In this document: positions 54,798 through 63,662 of the stretch, piece by piece
Numbering within the stretch: position 1 is the first letter of the stretch
Layout: the number at the start of each line of letters is the position of its first letter
NCBI RefSeq assembly: GCF_002741075.1
Contig: NZ_CP016634.1
Coordinates: 1,968,501 to 2,032,500 of the forward strand
Reading direction: 5' to 3'
Origin: Pseudomonas putida
GTDB lineage: Bacteria; Pseudomonadota; Gammaproteobacteria; Pseudomonadales; Pseudomonadaceae
DNA length: 64,000 bases
Position numbers and translations under genes: made by a program
The notes under the pieces: model-generated
The model's input: only the letters and a program-made list of their open reading frames with translations
Databases searched by the model: none
Told to the model about the DNA's origin: nothing

Positions 54798-55784
54798 TCA
54801 GGACACCGCCGAAACCCCCTCAATATCCCGCGCAGCGTACTTCTGAGCCAACACCGCACACACCATCAACTGAATCTGATGAAACAACATCAAAGGTAAA
54901 ATCATCGCCCCAATCCCACCGCCCACGAACAACACCTGAGCCATGGGCACCCCCGTCGCCAAGCTCTTCTTCGATCCGGCAAAAAGAATGGTAATGCGAT
55001 CTTCCACGCTGAACCCCAGCACCCGCCCCAACAACCGAGTCCCGAACAAGACCGCCGCCAGCAAAATCCCACAGACGACGAACAACCCCGCCAGATGCTG
55101 CGCCGAGACGGTATGCCAAAGCCCGGTCACCACCGCATCACTGAACGCCGTATAGACCACCAGCAAGATCGAACCCTGATCGACGATCTTCAGCCACCGT
55201 GCATTGCGTCTGACCCATTCCCCGATCCAGCGACGCGCAATCTGCCCTGCCACGAACGGCACCAGCAACTGCAGCGTGATCTTCAACACCGCATCCAACC
55301 CCGACCCACTGTCCCCCTCGGCGCCAAGCAACAGCATCACCAGCAGCGGCGTCAGGAAGATGCCCAGCAAGCTGGACGCCGCCGCACTGCAGATCGCCGC
55401 AGGAATGTTGCCGCGCGCCAGCGAGGTGAAGGCAATCGCCGACTGCACCGTGGCCGGCAAGGCGCACAGATAGAGCACGCCCAAGTACAGCTCGTTGCCC
55501 ACCAGTGGCACGAACAGAGGCTTGAAGGCCATCCCCAGCAACGGGAACATCACGAACGTGCAGGTGAACACCAGCAGGTGCAACCGCCAATGACTGGCAC
55601 CGGCGATGATCGCCTCGCGCGACAGCTTGGCGCCGTGCAGGAAGAACAGCAGGCCGATCGCCAGGTTCGTCAGCCAACCAAAGAACACCGCGCCGTCTCC
55701 TGAACACGGCAGCAACGTGGCAATCAACACGACCCCAAGCAAGGCCAAGGTGAAGTTATCGAAGATTTTTCTGACGTACTTCAT
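54798..55784 (-). CDS. Bile acid:sodium symporter-like carrier (SBF / DUF4137, YfeH type)
   Basis: A 328-residue carrier with nine or ten helices. The start at 55784 (MKYVRKIFDNF) is chosen over a longer frame that overlaps the divergent AraC gene. Family blocks are AIGLLFFLHGAKLSREAIIAG, CALPATVQSAIAFTSLARGN (the discontinuous helix motif near residue 108) and FAGSKKSLATGVPMAQVLFVGG, matching the E. coli YfeH subgroup. It probably moves an organic anion with sodium or protons. It diverges from the AraC-type gene with 80 bp between starts, so that regulator may control it. Confidence 0.87.
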   Translation of the reverse strand: MKYVRKIFDNFTLALLGVVLIATLLPCSGDGAVFFGWLTNLAIGLLFFLHGAKLSREAIIAGASHWRLHLLVFTCTFVMFPLLGMAFKPLFVPLVGNELYLGVLYLCALPATVQSAIAFTSLARGNIPAAICSAAASSLLGIFLTPLLVMLLLGAEGDSGSGLDAVLKITLQLLVPFVAGQIARRWIGEWVRRNARWLKIVDQGSILLVVYTAFSDAVVTGLWHTVSAQHLAGLFVVCGILLAAVLFGTRLLGRVLGFSVEDRITILFAGSKKSLATGVPMAQVLFVGGGIGAMILPLMLFHQIQLMVCAVLAQKYAARDIEGVSAVS

Positions 55785-55864
55785 GGATTTTTCCGAGTTG
55801 TATTTGTGCTGGAGCAAACGATAAGGTCTCGCCTCCCCTACCGCTAACGCCGGAACCCCCGCCA

Positions 55865-56659
55865 GTGTCGCTGAACGGACATCCCGAGGCCCGCCTCGAC
55901 CAGCTCGAATACCTACCACGGCCTGTCTATGGCCAGGCCGAAAGCCTCCCCAACATTGCCCTGGGCTATCGCCACCGGCATCCCTGGGGACAACTCTCCC
56001 ACGCGCGCAACGGCATCCTGCGCGTGCACACACCGCAAGGCTTGTACCTGGTGCCGCCACAACGGGCCGTATGGATCGCCGCACACGTTCCTCATCGTGT
56101 GGTCTGCGAGCCCAGCACCTGTATCCGCAGCCTGTACATCGACCCTGCCGCCCTACCCTGGCCAGCCACCGCCTGCCGGGTCGTGGTGGTGGAACCCCTG
56201 CTGGGCGAACTGATCCAGGCGTTCTCGCAACTGCCCGTGCGCTACGACGCGTCAGGGGCCGATGGGCGCCTGGTGCAGGTGCTACTCGACCGTCTGGCCA
56301 GCGCCCGCGAAGAACAGCTACTGCTGCCGCTACCCCAGGATCGCCAACTACGCCAGATATGCCGTCGCCTGCAGGCCGCGCCGGACGATACACGCAGCCT
56401 GGGCGACTGGGCGCTGCGTCTGGGCGTCTCGGAAAAGACCCTCAGCCGGCGCTTCCTGCGAGAGACGGGCCTGACCTTCCGCTTATGGCGTCAACGGGTG
56501 CGCCTGCTCAGTGCCTTGCCAGCCCTGGAGCGCGCAGAACGGGTCACCGATGTGGCGTTGGCCTGCGGCTACGCCTCGCTTTCCGCATTCATCGCCGCCT
56601 TTGGCGAACAGTTCGGCCAATCGCCAGGTGAGTTCCTGCGACGCCACACACCCTCCTGA
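55865..56659 (+). CDS. AraC-family transcriptional regulator
   Basis: A 264-residue AraC regulator with an N-terminal cupin half (HRHPWGQLSHARNGILRVHT, VPPQRAVWIAAHVPHRV) and a C-terminal HTH pair, the first around SLGDWALRLGVSEKTLSRRF and the second around VTDVALACGYASLSAFIAAF. The best start is GTG at 55865; no ATG fits. The beta-lactamase gene follows 20 bases later on the same strand, so the two are probably co-transcribed. It also diverges from the SBF-type carrier. The effector is unknown. Confidence 0.88.
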   Translation: MSLNGHPEARLDQLEYLPRPVYGQAESLPNIALGYRHRHPWGQLSHARNGILRVHTPQGLYLVPPQRAVWIAAHVPHRVVCEPSTCIRSLYIDPAALPWPATACRVVVVEPLLGELIQAFSQLPVRYDASGADGRLVQVLLDRLASAREEQLLLPLPQDRQLRQICRRLQAAPDDTRSLGDWALRLGVSEKTLSRRFLRETGLTFRLWRQRVRLLSALPALERAERVTDVALACGYASLSAFIAAFGEQFGQSPGEFLRRHTPS

Positions 56660-56679
56660 ACCTGAACAAGGACCTTTGC

Positions 56680-57825
56680 ATGAAGCCGCTCCCGTACGTG
56701 CGCTTTGCCCTCGCCCTGAGCCTCGTCGCCGCGACGGGGCAAAGCCTGGCCGACACATTGCACACACAGATAGATGAGATTATTCAGCCCTTGATGCGCG
56801 AGCACGACATCGCCGGCATGGCCGTGGCGGTGATCGCCGATGGCAAGGAGCACTACTTCACCTACGGTGTGGCCGACAAGGCCAAGGCAAAGCCAGTGGA
56901 CCGCGACACGTTGTTCGAAGTCGGCTCGCTCAGCAAGACCTACACCGCCACACTCGTCGCGCTTGCCAGTGCCCAAGGCAAACTGGCGCTGGATGCCCCC
57001 GCCAAACGCTACTATCCCGCCCTTGAAGGCACGCCCCTGGGCGAGGCCAGCGTGCTGGAGCTGGGTGCCTACAGCGCCGATTGCCTGCCACTGCAATTCC
57101 CCGACAAGGTGCAGACCGAGGCGCAGGTACTGGCCTTCTATCAGCATTGGAAACCCCGTGCTGCGCGCGCCACCCAGCGCTGCTACTCCAACCCCAGCCT
57201 GGGCCTGTTTGGTGATCTGGCGGCGCGTGCGCAGAACAAGCCGTTCGCTCAGATCATGACCAAGCAGCTCTTGCCTGAACTGGGCCTGAGCGATACCTAC
57301 CTTGCCGTGCCAGGCGCTGCACAACAGCGTTACGCCCAGGGCTACAACGCCAACAACCAGCCGGTGCGGGTCAACCCAGGGCCGCTGGCGGACGAGGCCT
57401 ATGGGATCAAGACCACCGTGAGCGATGCCGCGCGTTATGTGCGCCTGCAGTTGAATGCCGACTCGCTGGCACCATCGCTACAAAAGGCGATCGCTCTCAC
57501 CCAGACAGGCTACTTCAAGGTCGGACAAATGACCCAGGGCCTAGGCTGGGAGCGCTACCCGTACCCGGTCGTCCTGAATACCCTGCTCAAGGGCAACAGT
57601 TCTGAGGTAGCCCTTAAACCCCAAGCCACCCTGCGCCTGAAACCTGCCCTGCCACCCGAACCAGCAGCCTGGTATAACAAGACCGGTGCCACCGCGGGCT
57701 TCGGTGCCTACTACGCCTTCATCCCGGCCAAAGGGCTGGGCATTGTCCTGCTCGCCAACCGCAACTACCCCAATGAAGCCCGCGTGCGCGCGGCTTATCA
57801 GATCCTGTCGGCCTTGAATCATTGA
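56680..57825 (+). CDS. ampC: Class C beta-lactamase (AmpC-type)
   Basis: A 381-residue serine beta-lactamase with a signal peptide of about 24 residues ending in SLADT. The class C active site is intact: Ser83 and Lys86 in GSLSKTYTA, Tyr169 in CYSNPSLGLFG, and Lys334-Thr-Gly in NKTGATAGFG. The loop usually reading like TYTAGGLPLQ reads AYSADCLPLQ (130-139), with both glycines lost and an extra Cys135; a second odd Cys168 stands next to Tyr169. The two could form a disulfide near the active site. There is no ampR gene beside it; an AraC gene stands 20 bp upstream instead. It may act on beta-lactams or as a DD-peptidase relative. Confidence 0.9.
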   Translation: MKPLPYVRFALALSLVAATGQSLADTLHTQIDEIIQPLMREHDIAGMAVAVIADGKEHYFTYGVADKAKAKPVDRDTLFEVGSLSKTYTATLVALASAQGKLALDAPAKRYYPALEGTPLGEASVLELGAYSADCLPLQFPDKVQTEAQVLAFYQHWKPRAARATQRCYSNPSLGLFGDLAARAQNKPFAQIMTKQLLPELGLSDTYLAVPGAAQQRYAQGYNANNQPVRVNPGPLADEAYGIKTTVSDAARYVRLQLNADSLAPSLQKAIALTQTGYFKVGQMTQGLGWERYPYPVVLNTLLKGNSSEVALKPQATLRLKPALPPEPAAWYNKTGATAGFGAYYAFIPAKGLGIVLLANRNYPNEARVRAAYQILSALNH

Positions 57826-57927
57826 TGTCGGGAAGCAATTCGACAGTCCCCTGGGCATACGCGATCGCTTGTTGGTGATGGATTGTCGGACAACATGTAG
57901 TGCCAAAAAATATTCACTACAAACCTG

Positions 57928-57957
57928 TTGACGCCGTTCATCTGCCTTGGGCATGAT
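57928..57957 (+). promoter_or_regulatory. Predicted sigma-70 promoter of the structured-leader transcript
   Basis: TTGACG (57928-57933), an 18-bp spacer and CATGAT (57952-57957). The predicted start near 57964 falls directly before the first leader hairpin. Confidence 0.5.
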
Positions 57958-57965
57958 GAAGCCGT

Positions 57966-58159
57966 CTCCCTGATCGGGAGCGGTGGCAAGGGTGTTCCAG
58001 ACGGTCTGCGCGGTAACGCAGGCCGTCCGTGGAGAGGGAAACTGTCCAAAAGGCAGCGTGAGAAGGCCCCTGTTGCAATGCTGCTGTAGCAGCCGTGTTA
58101 GTGCGCTACATGTCGTGGCGCCGAGTGAAAAATCACTAACTGATGGGTAATGGGGGCTT
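57966..58159 (+). ncRNA. Structured 5' leader or small RNA upstream of the 58161 gene
   Basis: About 195 non-coding bases with stable folds: CTCCC/GGGAG (57966-57980), an 11-bp stem with one G-U pair (GACGGTCTGCG / CGCAGGCCGTC, 58000-58027), GCTGC/GCAGC (58080-58093) and AGTGA/TCACT (about 58126-58139). AAGGCCCC at 58063-58070 can pair with the ribosome site GGGGGCTT at 58152-58159. It fits no riboswitch consensus that I know. Confidence 0.5.
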
Positions 58160-58160
58160 T

Positions 58161-58493
58161 ATGATGAACTTGAACAACAATCCTACGATCGACCAATTGG
58201 CCCAGCTGTTCGCCGCGCGCAAGGACAGCCTCGATGACCACCTGCTGTGGGTCAGCCAGACTGGCGAGGTACGCCTCGACCGTCTGCCACCCAACACGGT
58301 CGAAGATGAATTTGAATCGCACATGCCCAGCATGCGCGCCCGTTTCAAGGTCTACCGTCGTGGCCAAGGCTACGTCGGCAAGAAGGCCGCCGCCGACACC
58401 GAATTCGTCGGTCGCGTCCTGCAGACCCTGCAACAAGAATGGCCTACCGCCCGTGAGCGGGAGGCAGTCAAGGTGATAGACCCGTTGAACTGA
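58161..58493 (+). CDS. Conserved Pseudomonas hypothetical protein
   Basis: A 110-residue soluble protein with no signal or membrane segment. The ATG at 58161 is four bases after GGGGGCTT; a second ATG follows at once. The N-terminal half has NNNPTIDQLAQLFAARKDSL and LLWVSQTGEVRLDRLPP, the later half FKVYRRGQGYVGKKAAADTE. I recall proteins of this kind across the genus, without function. A long structured leader and a strong terminator frame it as a single-gene transcript, so its control is probably post-transcriptional. Confidence 0.82.
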   Translation: MMNLNNNPTIDQLAQLFAARKDSLDDHLLWVSQTGEVRLDRLPPNTVEDEFESHMPSMRARFKVYRRGQGYVGKKAAADTEFVGRVLQTLQQEWPTAREREAVKVIDPLN

Positions 58494-58511
58494 GTCGTAC
58501 CACCCTTATTG

Positions 58512-58538
58512 AGCCCGGCCCGCAAGGCCGGGCTTTTT
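58512..58538 (+). terminator. Rho-independent terminator
   Basis: AGCCCGGCC / GGCCGGGCT with a CGCAA loop and a run of five T residues, 18 bases past the stop of the 58161 gene. Confidence 0.92.
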
Positions 58539-58580
58539 CATGCCTGTTACACTGTGCGCTCCTGTTCCTTGGAGCCTGAG

Positions 58581-59003
58581 ATGAACACCCCTGCATACGG
58601 CACCGGCGACGCGTCCTATCAAGCCGCTGGCGGCATCGACGGCCTGCGCCGCCTGGTCGATGACTTTTACCGACTGATGGACCAGTGTCCTGAAGCGTCC
58701 AGCATACGCCGCATGCACCCTGACAATCTGGAGGGTTCTCGGGACAAGCTGGCATGCTTTCTCAGCGGCTGGCTCGGTGGACCACGTCTGTACAGCGAGC
58801 GCTATGGCCCGATCGCAATTCCCTCGTTCCACGCACAATGGCCAATCGATGAAGAACACGCCAACCTCTGGCTGAGCTGCATGGCTCAGGCCATTGCCTT
58901 GCAACCTTGGGCGGCGGATTTTGCCGAGTACCTACTGCGCCAGTTGCGAGTGCCGGCCGAACGCATCGTCCAGGCCAGCCGCAACCGCCGCGCTCAGGCC
59001 TGA
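58581..59003 (+). CDS. Group II truncated hemoglobin (trHbO-like)
   Basis: A 140-residue 2-on-2 hemoglobin. The start at 58581 follows TTGGAG. GGIDGLRRLVDDFYRLMDQC is the B/early helix region. The proximal haem His is in IPSFHAQWPIDEEHANLWLSCM (shortened here to its core FHAQWPI). FLSGWLGGPRLYSERYG is the typical group II segment before the F helix. It probably binds O2 or NO in stress protection. Its last 10 bases overlap the end of the convergent small gene. Confidence 0.9.
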   Translation: MNTPAYGTGDASYQAAGGIDGLRRLVDDFYRLMDQCPEASSIRRMHPDNLEGSRDKLACFLSGWLGGPRLYSERYGPIAIPSFHAQWPIDEEHANLWLSCMAQAIALQPWAADFAEYLLRQLRVPAERIVQASRNRRAQA

Positions 59004-59299
59004 AGTCGCCTAGCCCTGACCACCGGCAATGGCAAGGCGCCGGTGGCCAGGGCCCGAGCGCGCTCGACGCCCCAGACCAGGGCGCGGGTCATGGTCTCAC
59101 CGGGGCGCGCGGGATAGTACTCCTCCAGCAAGGCTTTGCCGCTTCCGGCATACAGCCCAAGAAACAATTGCGTGGCGCCCAGCCGCGACAAACGCACCTG
59201 AATGTCGAGCACCGTGCCGTCGCTCAGGACTTCGTCATGGCTGCGGCTATGTAAGTGGGCATCGGCCCATTCCCAGTAAGTCTGTTCCCTGACACGCAT
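58994..59299 (-). CDS. Small conserved hypothetical protein (101 aa)
   Basis: A 101-residue soluble protein. ATG at 59299 has a very strong GGAGGTG site, which decides this start over a longer frame. It reads MRVREQTYWEWADAHLHSR, then YAGSGKALLEEYYPARPGET and an Arg-rich C-terminal tail. The Tyr/Trp/Glu/Ala opening suggests a compact alpha/beta domain. I do not recognise the family. It converges on the hemoglobin gene. Confidence 0.75.
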   Translation of the reverse strand: MRVREQTYWEWADAHLHSRSHDEVLSDGTVLDIQVRLSRLGATQLFLGLYAGSGKALLEEYYPARPGETMTRALVWGVERARALATGALPLPVVRARRLQA

Positions 59300-59450
59300 G
59301 CATTCACCTCCTTGTGCTGAAAATCGGCGCAAGAAAAGCACAGCCGCGACCGCCCGGCGAGTGCCAACCACCGATGCCATGAGCAGGATCAAGAAAGAGG
59401 ATAAAAAGCTGCCGGCGATCGTGATGCAGTTCTCCGATCGATCAGGCAAG

Positions 59451-59472
59451 CGCACGCGCACGCGCACGCGCA
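59451..59472. repeat. Short tandem repeat (GCGCAC)n
   Basis: About three and a half copies of CGCACG between two small minus-strand genes. It is a simple-sequence run that may vary in copy number. Confidence 0.8.
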
Positions 59473-59533
59473 GGAACGATATGGCCCTCACCTGACTCGT
59501 GCATTGCTGGCCAGGCGAGAACCTTGGGCGGGA

Positions 59534-59722
59534 TTACTTCCGGGTCCGGAACCGGGGCGTGAAACGGCCCTTCTTGACGCGCTGCAGATGTGCAGGCTTA
59601 AGTTGCTCCGATTCATCCAGGGTCATGTTGGCGAACCCCAGGCGCAAGAACGCCTGGCCGCACCACACCTGGCTGTTGATCGGGAACGCATCGTTCATGT
59701 CTTCGAAAAAGGATTCGCTCAT
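59534..59722 (-). CDS. Small conserved hypothetical protein (62 aa)
   Basis: A 62-residue basic-tailed protein, MSESFFEDMNDAFPINSQ at the start and KKGRFTPRFRTRK at the end. A GGAGGGAG ribosome site stands just before the ATG. The acidic/aromatic N-terminus and basic C-terminus suggest a nucleic-acid or ribosome contact, which is speculation. I believe similar small proteins occur in other pseudomonads. It lies in a 560-bp stretch between the hypothetical gene at 59299 and ybjQ. Confidence 0.7.
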   Translation of the reverse strand: MSESFFEDMNDAFPINSQVWCGQAFLRLGFANMTLDESEQLKPAHLQRVKKGRFTPRFRTRK

Positions 59723-59860
59723 GCCCTGCTCCCTCCAATGATGGCTACGCCAGCAAGCACTCTGCTTGCCCAGAAGCGACAGCCCGTTGAAATGGAGACT
59801 AGCCGGTCATTTGCAGACCTTCCGGACAATCCCGCACCACCCGACCAGTGGCAAAGTGCC

Positions 59861-60181
59861 CTACTTCAGACGGACAGCCGTGCCGGTTGCGAACACCACG
59901 ACCATGCCGCCCTGAACCGACGGCATGCTGATCTCGAAGTCCACGCCCAGCACTGCATCGGCCTGCAATTGACGTGCCCGGGCCTTGAGTTCCTCGGTGG
60001 CCTGCTCACGCGCCTCGCGCAGGGCGCTTTCCAGGGTCTGTGAGCGCCCCCCGAAGAAGTCACGAAAACGAGCAAAGAAATCGCGCACGAAGTTGATGCC
60101 TTGCACCGATTCGGCGCTGACCACACCCAGGTATTCGGCAACGGGACGGCCTTCGAGCTGGCTGGTGGTGGTGATGATCAT
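59861..60181 (-). CDS. ybjQ: YbjQ / UPF0145 family protein
   Basis: A 106-residue protein of the YbjQ family (heavy-metal-binding domain family by name). The start at 60181 follows AAGGAG. It shows MIITTTSQLEGRPVAEYLG, VQGINFVRDFFARFRDFFGG, the conserved central helix and LQADAVLGVDFEISMPSVQG near the end. The family forms pentameric rings; its function is not firmly known. The gene diverges from the TPR gene. Confidence 0.92.
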   Translation of the reverse strand: MIITTTSQLEGRPVAEYLGVVSAESVQGINFVRDFFARFRDFFGGRSQTLESALREAREQATEELKARARQLQADAVLGVDFEISMPSVQGGMVVVFATGTAVRLK

Positions 60182-60326
60182 GAAACGGCTCCTTGGCCAC
60201 GCTTGAAAAAGGGCGAATCTTAACAGACCTTTCCACCCGACCAGACTTGGCCAGCTGCCGCGCGGGCGTTGCAATTAGTGCCCGGCTGTCCCAAGCTCTG
60301 CCATTCCCGACGCCACGGAACACCCG

Positions 60327-61382
60327 ATGCCCAACCGCCGCCGTTACCTGATCGCCCTGCTCTTGCTGGTCCTGGTATCGGGCGTCGTCGGCTACCTGAG
60401 GCGTGAACCACAACCCACTGCCCCAGCAATGCCCGCCCAAAGCTATGCCAAAGCCTTGCGTCAGGCCCATGACGGCGAGCCAGGTGCGGCGCGGGTGCTT
60501 TATCAGCAGTTGCAACGCAACGACCTGACGCCCATACGCCGGGCTGCGCTTCATGCAGAGTTGCCCAACTATCCTTCGCCCCAAGCGCTGAAACTCGCTC
60601 GCCAGGACCTGGAGCACGACGACCCATTGGTACGTCGCGCCGCCATCACCAGTATCCGCCGCCTGTTGCCCGCGGCTCAGCGTAGTCTGGCCCTGGGCCC
60701 GCTGCTGGAGGACGAGGAACAAAGCGTGCGCTTTGCCGCCGTGGATGCCCTGCTGGGCCTAGACCCGGATGCCATTGGTTTGTACTTCGGCCCCTTGCAG
60801 GACACCTTGGAACAATACCAGCAGGCACTGGAGGCCCAGCCCGATGATGCCGCGGCACAGGTACATCTGGCGCGCCTGTACCTGCATGAAGATGCCTACG
60901 ACCAGGCCAGTGTCGCCCTACAGCGCAGCCTCAAGATCGCACCCGACGGGCTCGATGCATTGGCCACGCAGGTTCGCCTGCTCGAACGCCAAGGCCAGCA
61001 CGATGCCTCCCGTCAGGTGCTGGCCAAAGCGTTGGCGCTGCGCCCGGATTCGGCCTTCCTGCAGCATCAGCTGGGCCTTTGGCTGACGCGCCATGATCAA
61101 GAAGAGTACGCCCTGCTGGCCTTTTCCCGCGCTGTCGAGCTGGAACCAGACAACGTCGATTACCGTTACATCCTGGCCGTCACGCTGCACGACCTGGAAC
61201 AGGTCGAGGCCGCACAGAAACAATTGGAGACCGTGCTCAGCCGCGAACCTGCGAACCGGCGCGCACGGGTGCTCTTGATTCAGTATTGGAAAGAAACCGG
61301 GCAACTGCAGAACGTGCAGGTTCTATTGGCCGAACTCGAGCGGCAAAACCCTGACGACCCATTGCTCCAGCAGGGCTTGTAG
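60327..61382 (+). CDS. Membrane-anchored TPR-repeat protein with HEAT-like N-terminal part
   Basis: A 351-residue protein. A basic start and one helix (LIALLLLVLVSGVVGYL) anchor it in the inner membrane; the rest should be periplasmic. Residues 50-140 have HEAT-like repeats (DPLVRRAAITSIRRLL, EEQSVRFAAVDALLGL). From 155 on there are five TPR units such as AAQVHLARLYLHEDAYDQAS and ALLAFSRAVELEPDNVDYRY. It likely scaffolds a protein complex. The start ATG lacks a strong ribosome site. The hybrid kinase gene follows about 85 bp later, possibly in the same transcript. Confidence 0.85.
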   Translation: MPNRRRYLIALLLLVLVSGVVGYLRREPQPTAPAMPAQSYAKALRQAHDGEPGAARVLYQQLQRNDLTPIRRAALHAELPNYPSPQALKLARQDLEHDDPLVRRAAITSIRRLLPAAQRSLALGPLLEDEEQSVRFAAVDALLGLDPDAIGLYFGPLQDTLEQYQQALEAQPDDAAAQVHLARLYLHEDAYDQASVALQRSLKIAPDGLDALATQVRLLERQGQHDASRQVLAKALALRPDSAFLQHQLGLWLTRHDQEEYALLAFSRAVELEPDNVDYRYILAVTLHDLEQVEAAQKQLETVLSREPANRRARVLLIQYWKETGQLQNVQVLLAELERQNPDDPLLQQGL

Positions 61383-61466
61383 AGCGCACATCTTCTGAGG
61401 CGGAACCCCCGCCGCCTGCTCGTGGTCCAGTGGGTATCGGTGGATCACAGCCACAGGAGAATCACT

Positions 61467-63071
61467 TTGGCCGCTGCGGTGCTCGTGGACGAACGCGCCC
61501 TGATTCTGGGCCCCCCGCAGATCGGTGCGCAGATGTCTCGCCTGCTGACAGGCGCCGGGTTCGTTTGCCTGTGCACCGACGATGCCACGCGCCTGGGTGA
61601 ATGGCTGGCCGAAGGTGTAGGCCTTTTGATTGCCGCCGACAGCACGCTGCCGACTGACCCCCAGTCACCCGTGCAACTGTTCATCGATCAACAGCCGGAG
61701 TGGTCGGATCTGCCGGTTCTGCTTTTGCTCGATCCACTCCTTCCGGCCACCGGCTCCCCCTCGTCACGACTGGGCAATCTGTTGCAATTGCAGTTACCCA
61801 TTGACGACGCCCTGTTGATTCGAATGAGCCAGGTCGCCCTGCATACTCGGCGGCGCCAGTATCTTGCGCGGGATCGACTGTGGGAGCTGCAACAGCGTCT
61901 CGAAGACCAGTTGCAACAGCATCAGGCGGAGGATAAAGCCTGGCGTCAGACCCGAAAGATGGACGCCGTTGGCCAGCTGGCGGGTGGCATCGCCCATGAT
62001 TTCAACAACCTGCTCACCAGCATTGGCGGCAGCTTCGAGCTGATCGACAAACGCTTGCGCCAAGGACGCACCGAACAGTTGGAGGCTTTGCTGCGCATGG
62101 GACGCGAGGCCGTGGCCCGAGCCATCCGCCTGACCCATCAGCTTCTGGCGTTCTCTTCCCGGCAGTCCTTGCAACGAAAGATCGTCGATCTGCACAGCCT
62201 GCTCAAGCCACAGACGCTGCAAGCCAAACTGAGCGCATCGGTGACCTTGCGGGTCAACCTGCCAGCCAACCTCTGGCTGGCGGAGGCGGACGACAAGCAA
62301 CTGCGCGAAGTGCTCGACAATGTGGTACTCAATGCCTGCGAAGCCATGCCAAGTGGTGGCCAGCTGAGCATCGAGGCCAGCAACGAGCATATCGATGACA
62401 CTTGTTTCAGTGGTGGCGGGCTGGCCCGTGGTGACTACCTGCGCCTGAGCATCCGTGACAACGGCCAGGGCATGTCGCAAAGCACCCTGGAACATGCCTT
62501 CGAGCCGTTCTTCAGCACCAAGCCGACCGGTCAGGGCATAGGGCTGGGCTTGTCGATGGTCTATGGCTTCAGCAAGCAGTCTCACGGCCATGTGGCGCTG
62601 CACAGCCAGATTGGCCAAGGCACCCAGGTCGACCTCTACCTGCCACGCTATCGGGGCCAGCCAAAACCGAAAACGGATGCTCACCCTGCGAAGGCCGCCA
62701 GTGGCAATCGCAATGTGTTGATCGTCGAGGACGATCCTCATGTACGAGACTTGGTTTCCCAGGCGCTGCGCGAAGAAGGTTTCCCCTGCCAGGCCGCCTG
62801 TAACGCCGATGAAGCCCTGCAATTGCTGAACTCGCCAAGGCCCTACGCCTTGTTGGTCAGCGATGTAGGGCTACCGGGAATGAACGGCCGACAACTTGCA
62901 CAGATCGCCCGCAAACGTCGGCCGGGTCTGCAGGTGCTGTTCATCACCGGCTATGCCGAGACCGCCATGGCCCGCGACGACTTCCTGGACCCCGGCATGC
63001 AGTTGATTTGCAAACCCTTCGAGCTGAGCCAGTTGCAGGCACGGGTCGCGCAAATGCTCGGCGAAGCCTGA
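61467..63071 (+). CDS. Soluble hybrid histidine kinase with C-terminal receiver
   Basis: A 534-residue protein if TTG at 61467 is used, which has AGGAG seven bases upstream; a GTG at 61422 without a ribosome site would add 15 residues. The first 120 residues look like a degenerate receiver ([15 protein letters not shown]). The kinase core follows: H-box [17 protein letters not shown] (phospho-His near 177), N-box [14 protein letters not shown]1/G2 in IRDNGQGM and [13 protein letters not shown]. The C-terminal receiver has [13 protein letters not shown], phospho-Asp near 466 in [10 protein letters not shown] and a Lys in ICKPFE. No membrane helices are present. No separate response regulator gene is beside it. 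Confidence 0.9.
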   Translation: MAAAVLVDERALILGPPQIGAQMSRLLTGAGFVCLCTDDATRLGEWLAEGVGLLIAADSTLPTDPQSPVQLFIDQQPEWSDLPVLLLLDPLLPATGSPSSRLGNLLQLQLPIDDALLIRMSQVALHTRRRQYLARDRLWELQQRLEDQLQQHQAEDKAWRQTRKMDAVGQLAGGIAHDFNNLLTSIGGSFELIDKRLRQGRTEQLEALLRMGREAVARAIRLTHQLLAFSSRQSLQRKIVDLHSLLKPQTLQAKLSASVTLRVNLPANLWLAEADDKQLREVLDNVVLNACEAMPSGGQLSIEASNEHIDDTCFSGGGLARGDYLRLSIRDNGQGMSQSTLEHAFEPFFSTKPTGQGIGLGLSMVYGFSKQSHGHVALHSQIGQGTQVDLYLPRYRGQPKPKTDAHPAKAASGNRNVLIVEDDPHVRDLVSQALREEGFPCQAACNADEALQLLNSPRPYALLVSDVGLPGMNGRQLAQIARKRRPGLQVLFITGYAETAMARDDFLDPGMQLICKPFELSQLQARVAQMLGEA

Positions 63072-63509
63072 TCAACGGCCGATATCTTCATCCCAGAGCG
63101 CTGGGTGGCTATCGATGAAGTCGCGCATCATCTGCTCGCACGCCGCATCCTGCAGCACCTCTATGCGCACACCCCGGCTTTGCAGTAATTGCTCTTCACC
63201 CATGAACGTACGGTTTTCCCCCACCACGACATGGCCAATGCCATAGAGCAAGATGGCGCCACTGCACATCGGGCAAGGCGATAGCGTGGTGTACAGCGTG
63301 GCCTCGCGATATACCTGTGCACTCTGGCGACCGGCCCGCTCCAGGGCATCCATCTCGCCGTGCAAAATGGCACTGCCGCATTGTACGCGGCGGTTATGCC
63401 CTCGCCCGATGATCCGTCCCTCGTGAACCAGCACCGAGCCGATGGGAATCCCCCCTTCGGCAAGCCCCTGGCGCGCCTCATCGATGGCCGCCTGCATGAA
63501 TGTGTCCAT
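63072..63509 (-). CDS. Cytosine deaminase-like nucleoside/base deaminase (yeast Fcy1 type)
   Basis: A 145-residue zinc deaminase. ATG at 63509 has AGGAGGGGGT just before it. The metal site is visible: His and catalytic Glu in LHGEMDALERAG, and the Cys pair in SPCPMCSGAILLYG. The C-terminal end ALWDEDIGR resembles the tail of yeast cytosine deaminase, which closes over the pyrimidine. This is unlike TadA, which lacks that tail. It stops directly against the end of the kinase gene. Base specificity (cytosine or related) is inferred. Confidence 0.88.
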   Translation of the reverse strand: MDTFMQAAIDEARQGLAEGGIPIGSVLVHEGRIIGRGHNRRVQCGSAILHGEMDALERAGRQSAQVYREATLYTTLSPCPMCSGAILLYGIGHVVVGENRTFMGEEQLLQSRGVRIEVLQDAACEQMMRDFIDSHPALWDEDIGR

Positions 63510-63662
63510 ACCCCCTCCTGTCATGCCGTCATGCTCGACGGTCTGCCGAGCAGGCTAGCACAGGCACCAGGCCGTGGCTTTCCCGCCATGGACGGCTATC
63601 CTCATTAGGTTTGCGCTGCCCCGGGCAGATCCGGGCCCTTTCCTGGCGCTGGGAGTGTGGTC

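Noticed and set aside
57966..58159. Known riboswitch (cobalamin, fluoride, c-di-GMP-I)
   Set aside because: None of their conserved boxes can be placed; only generic hairpins are seen.
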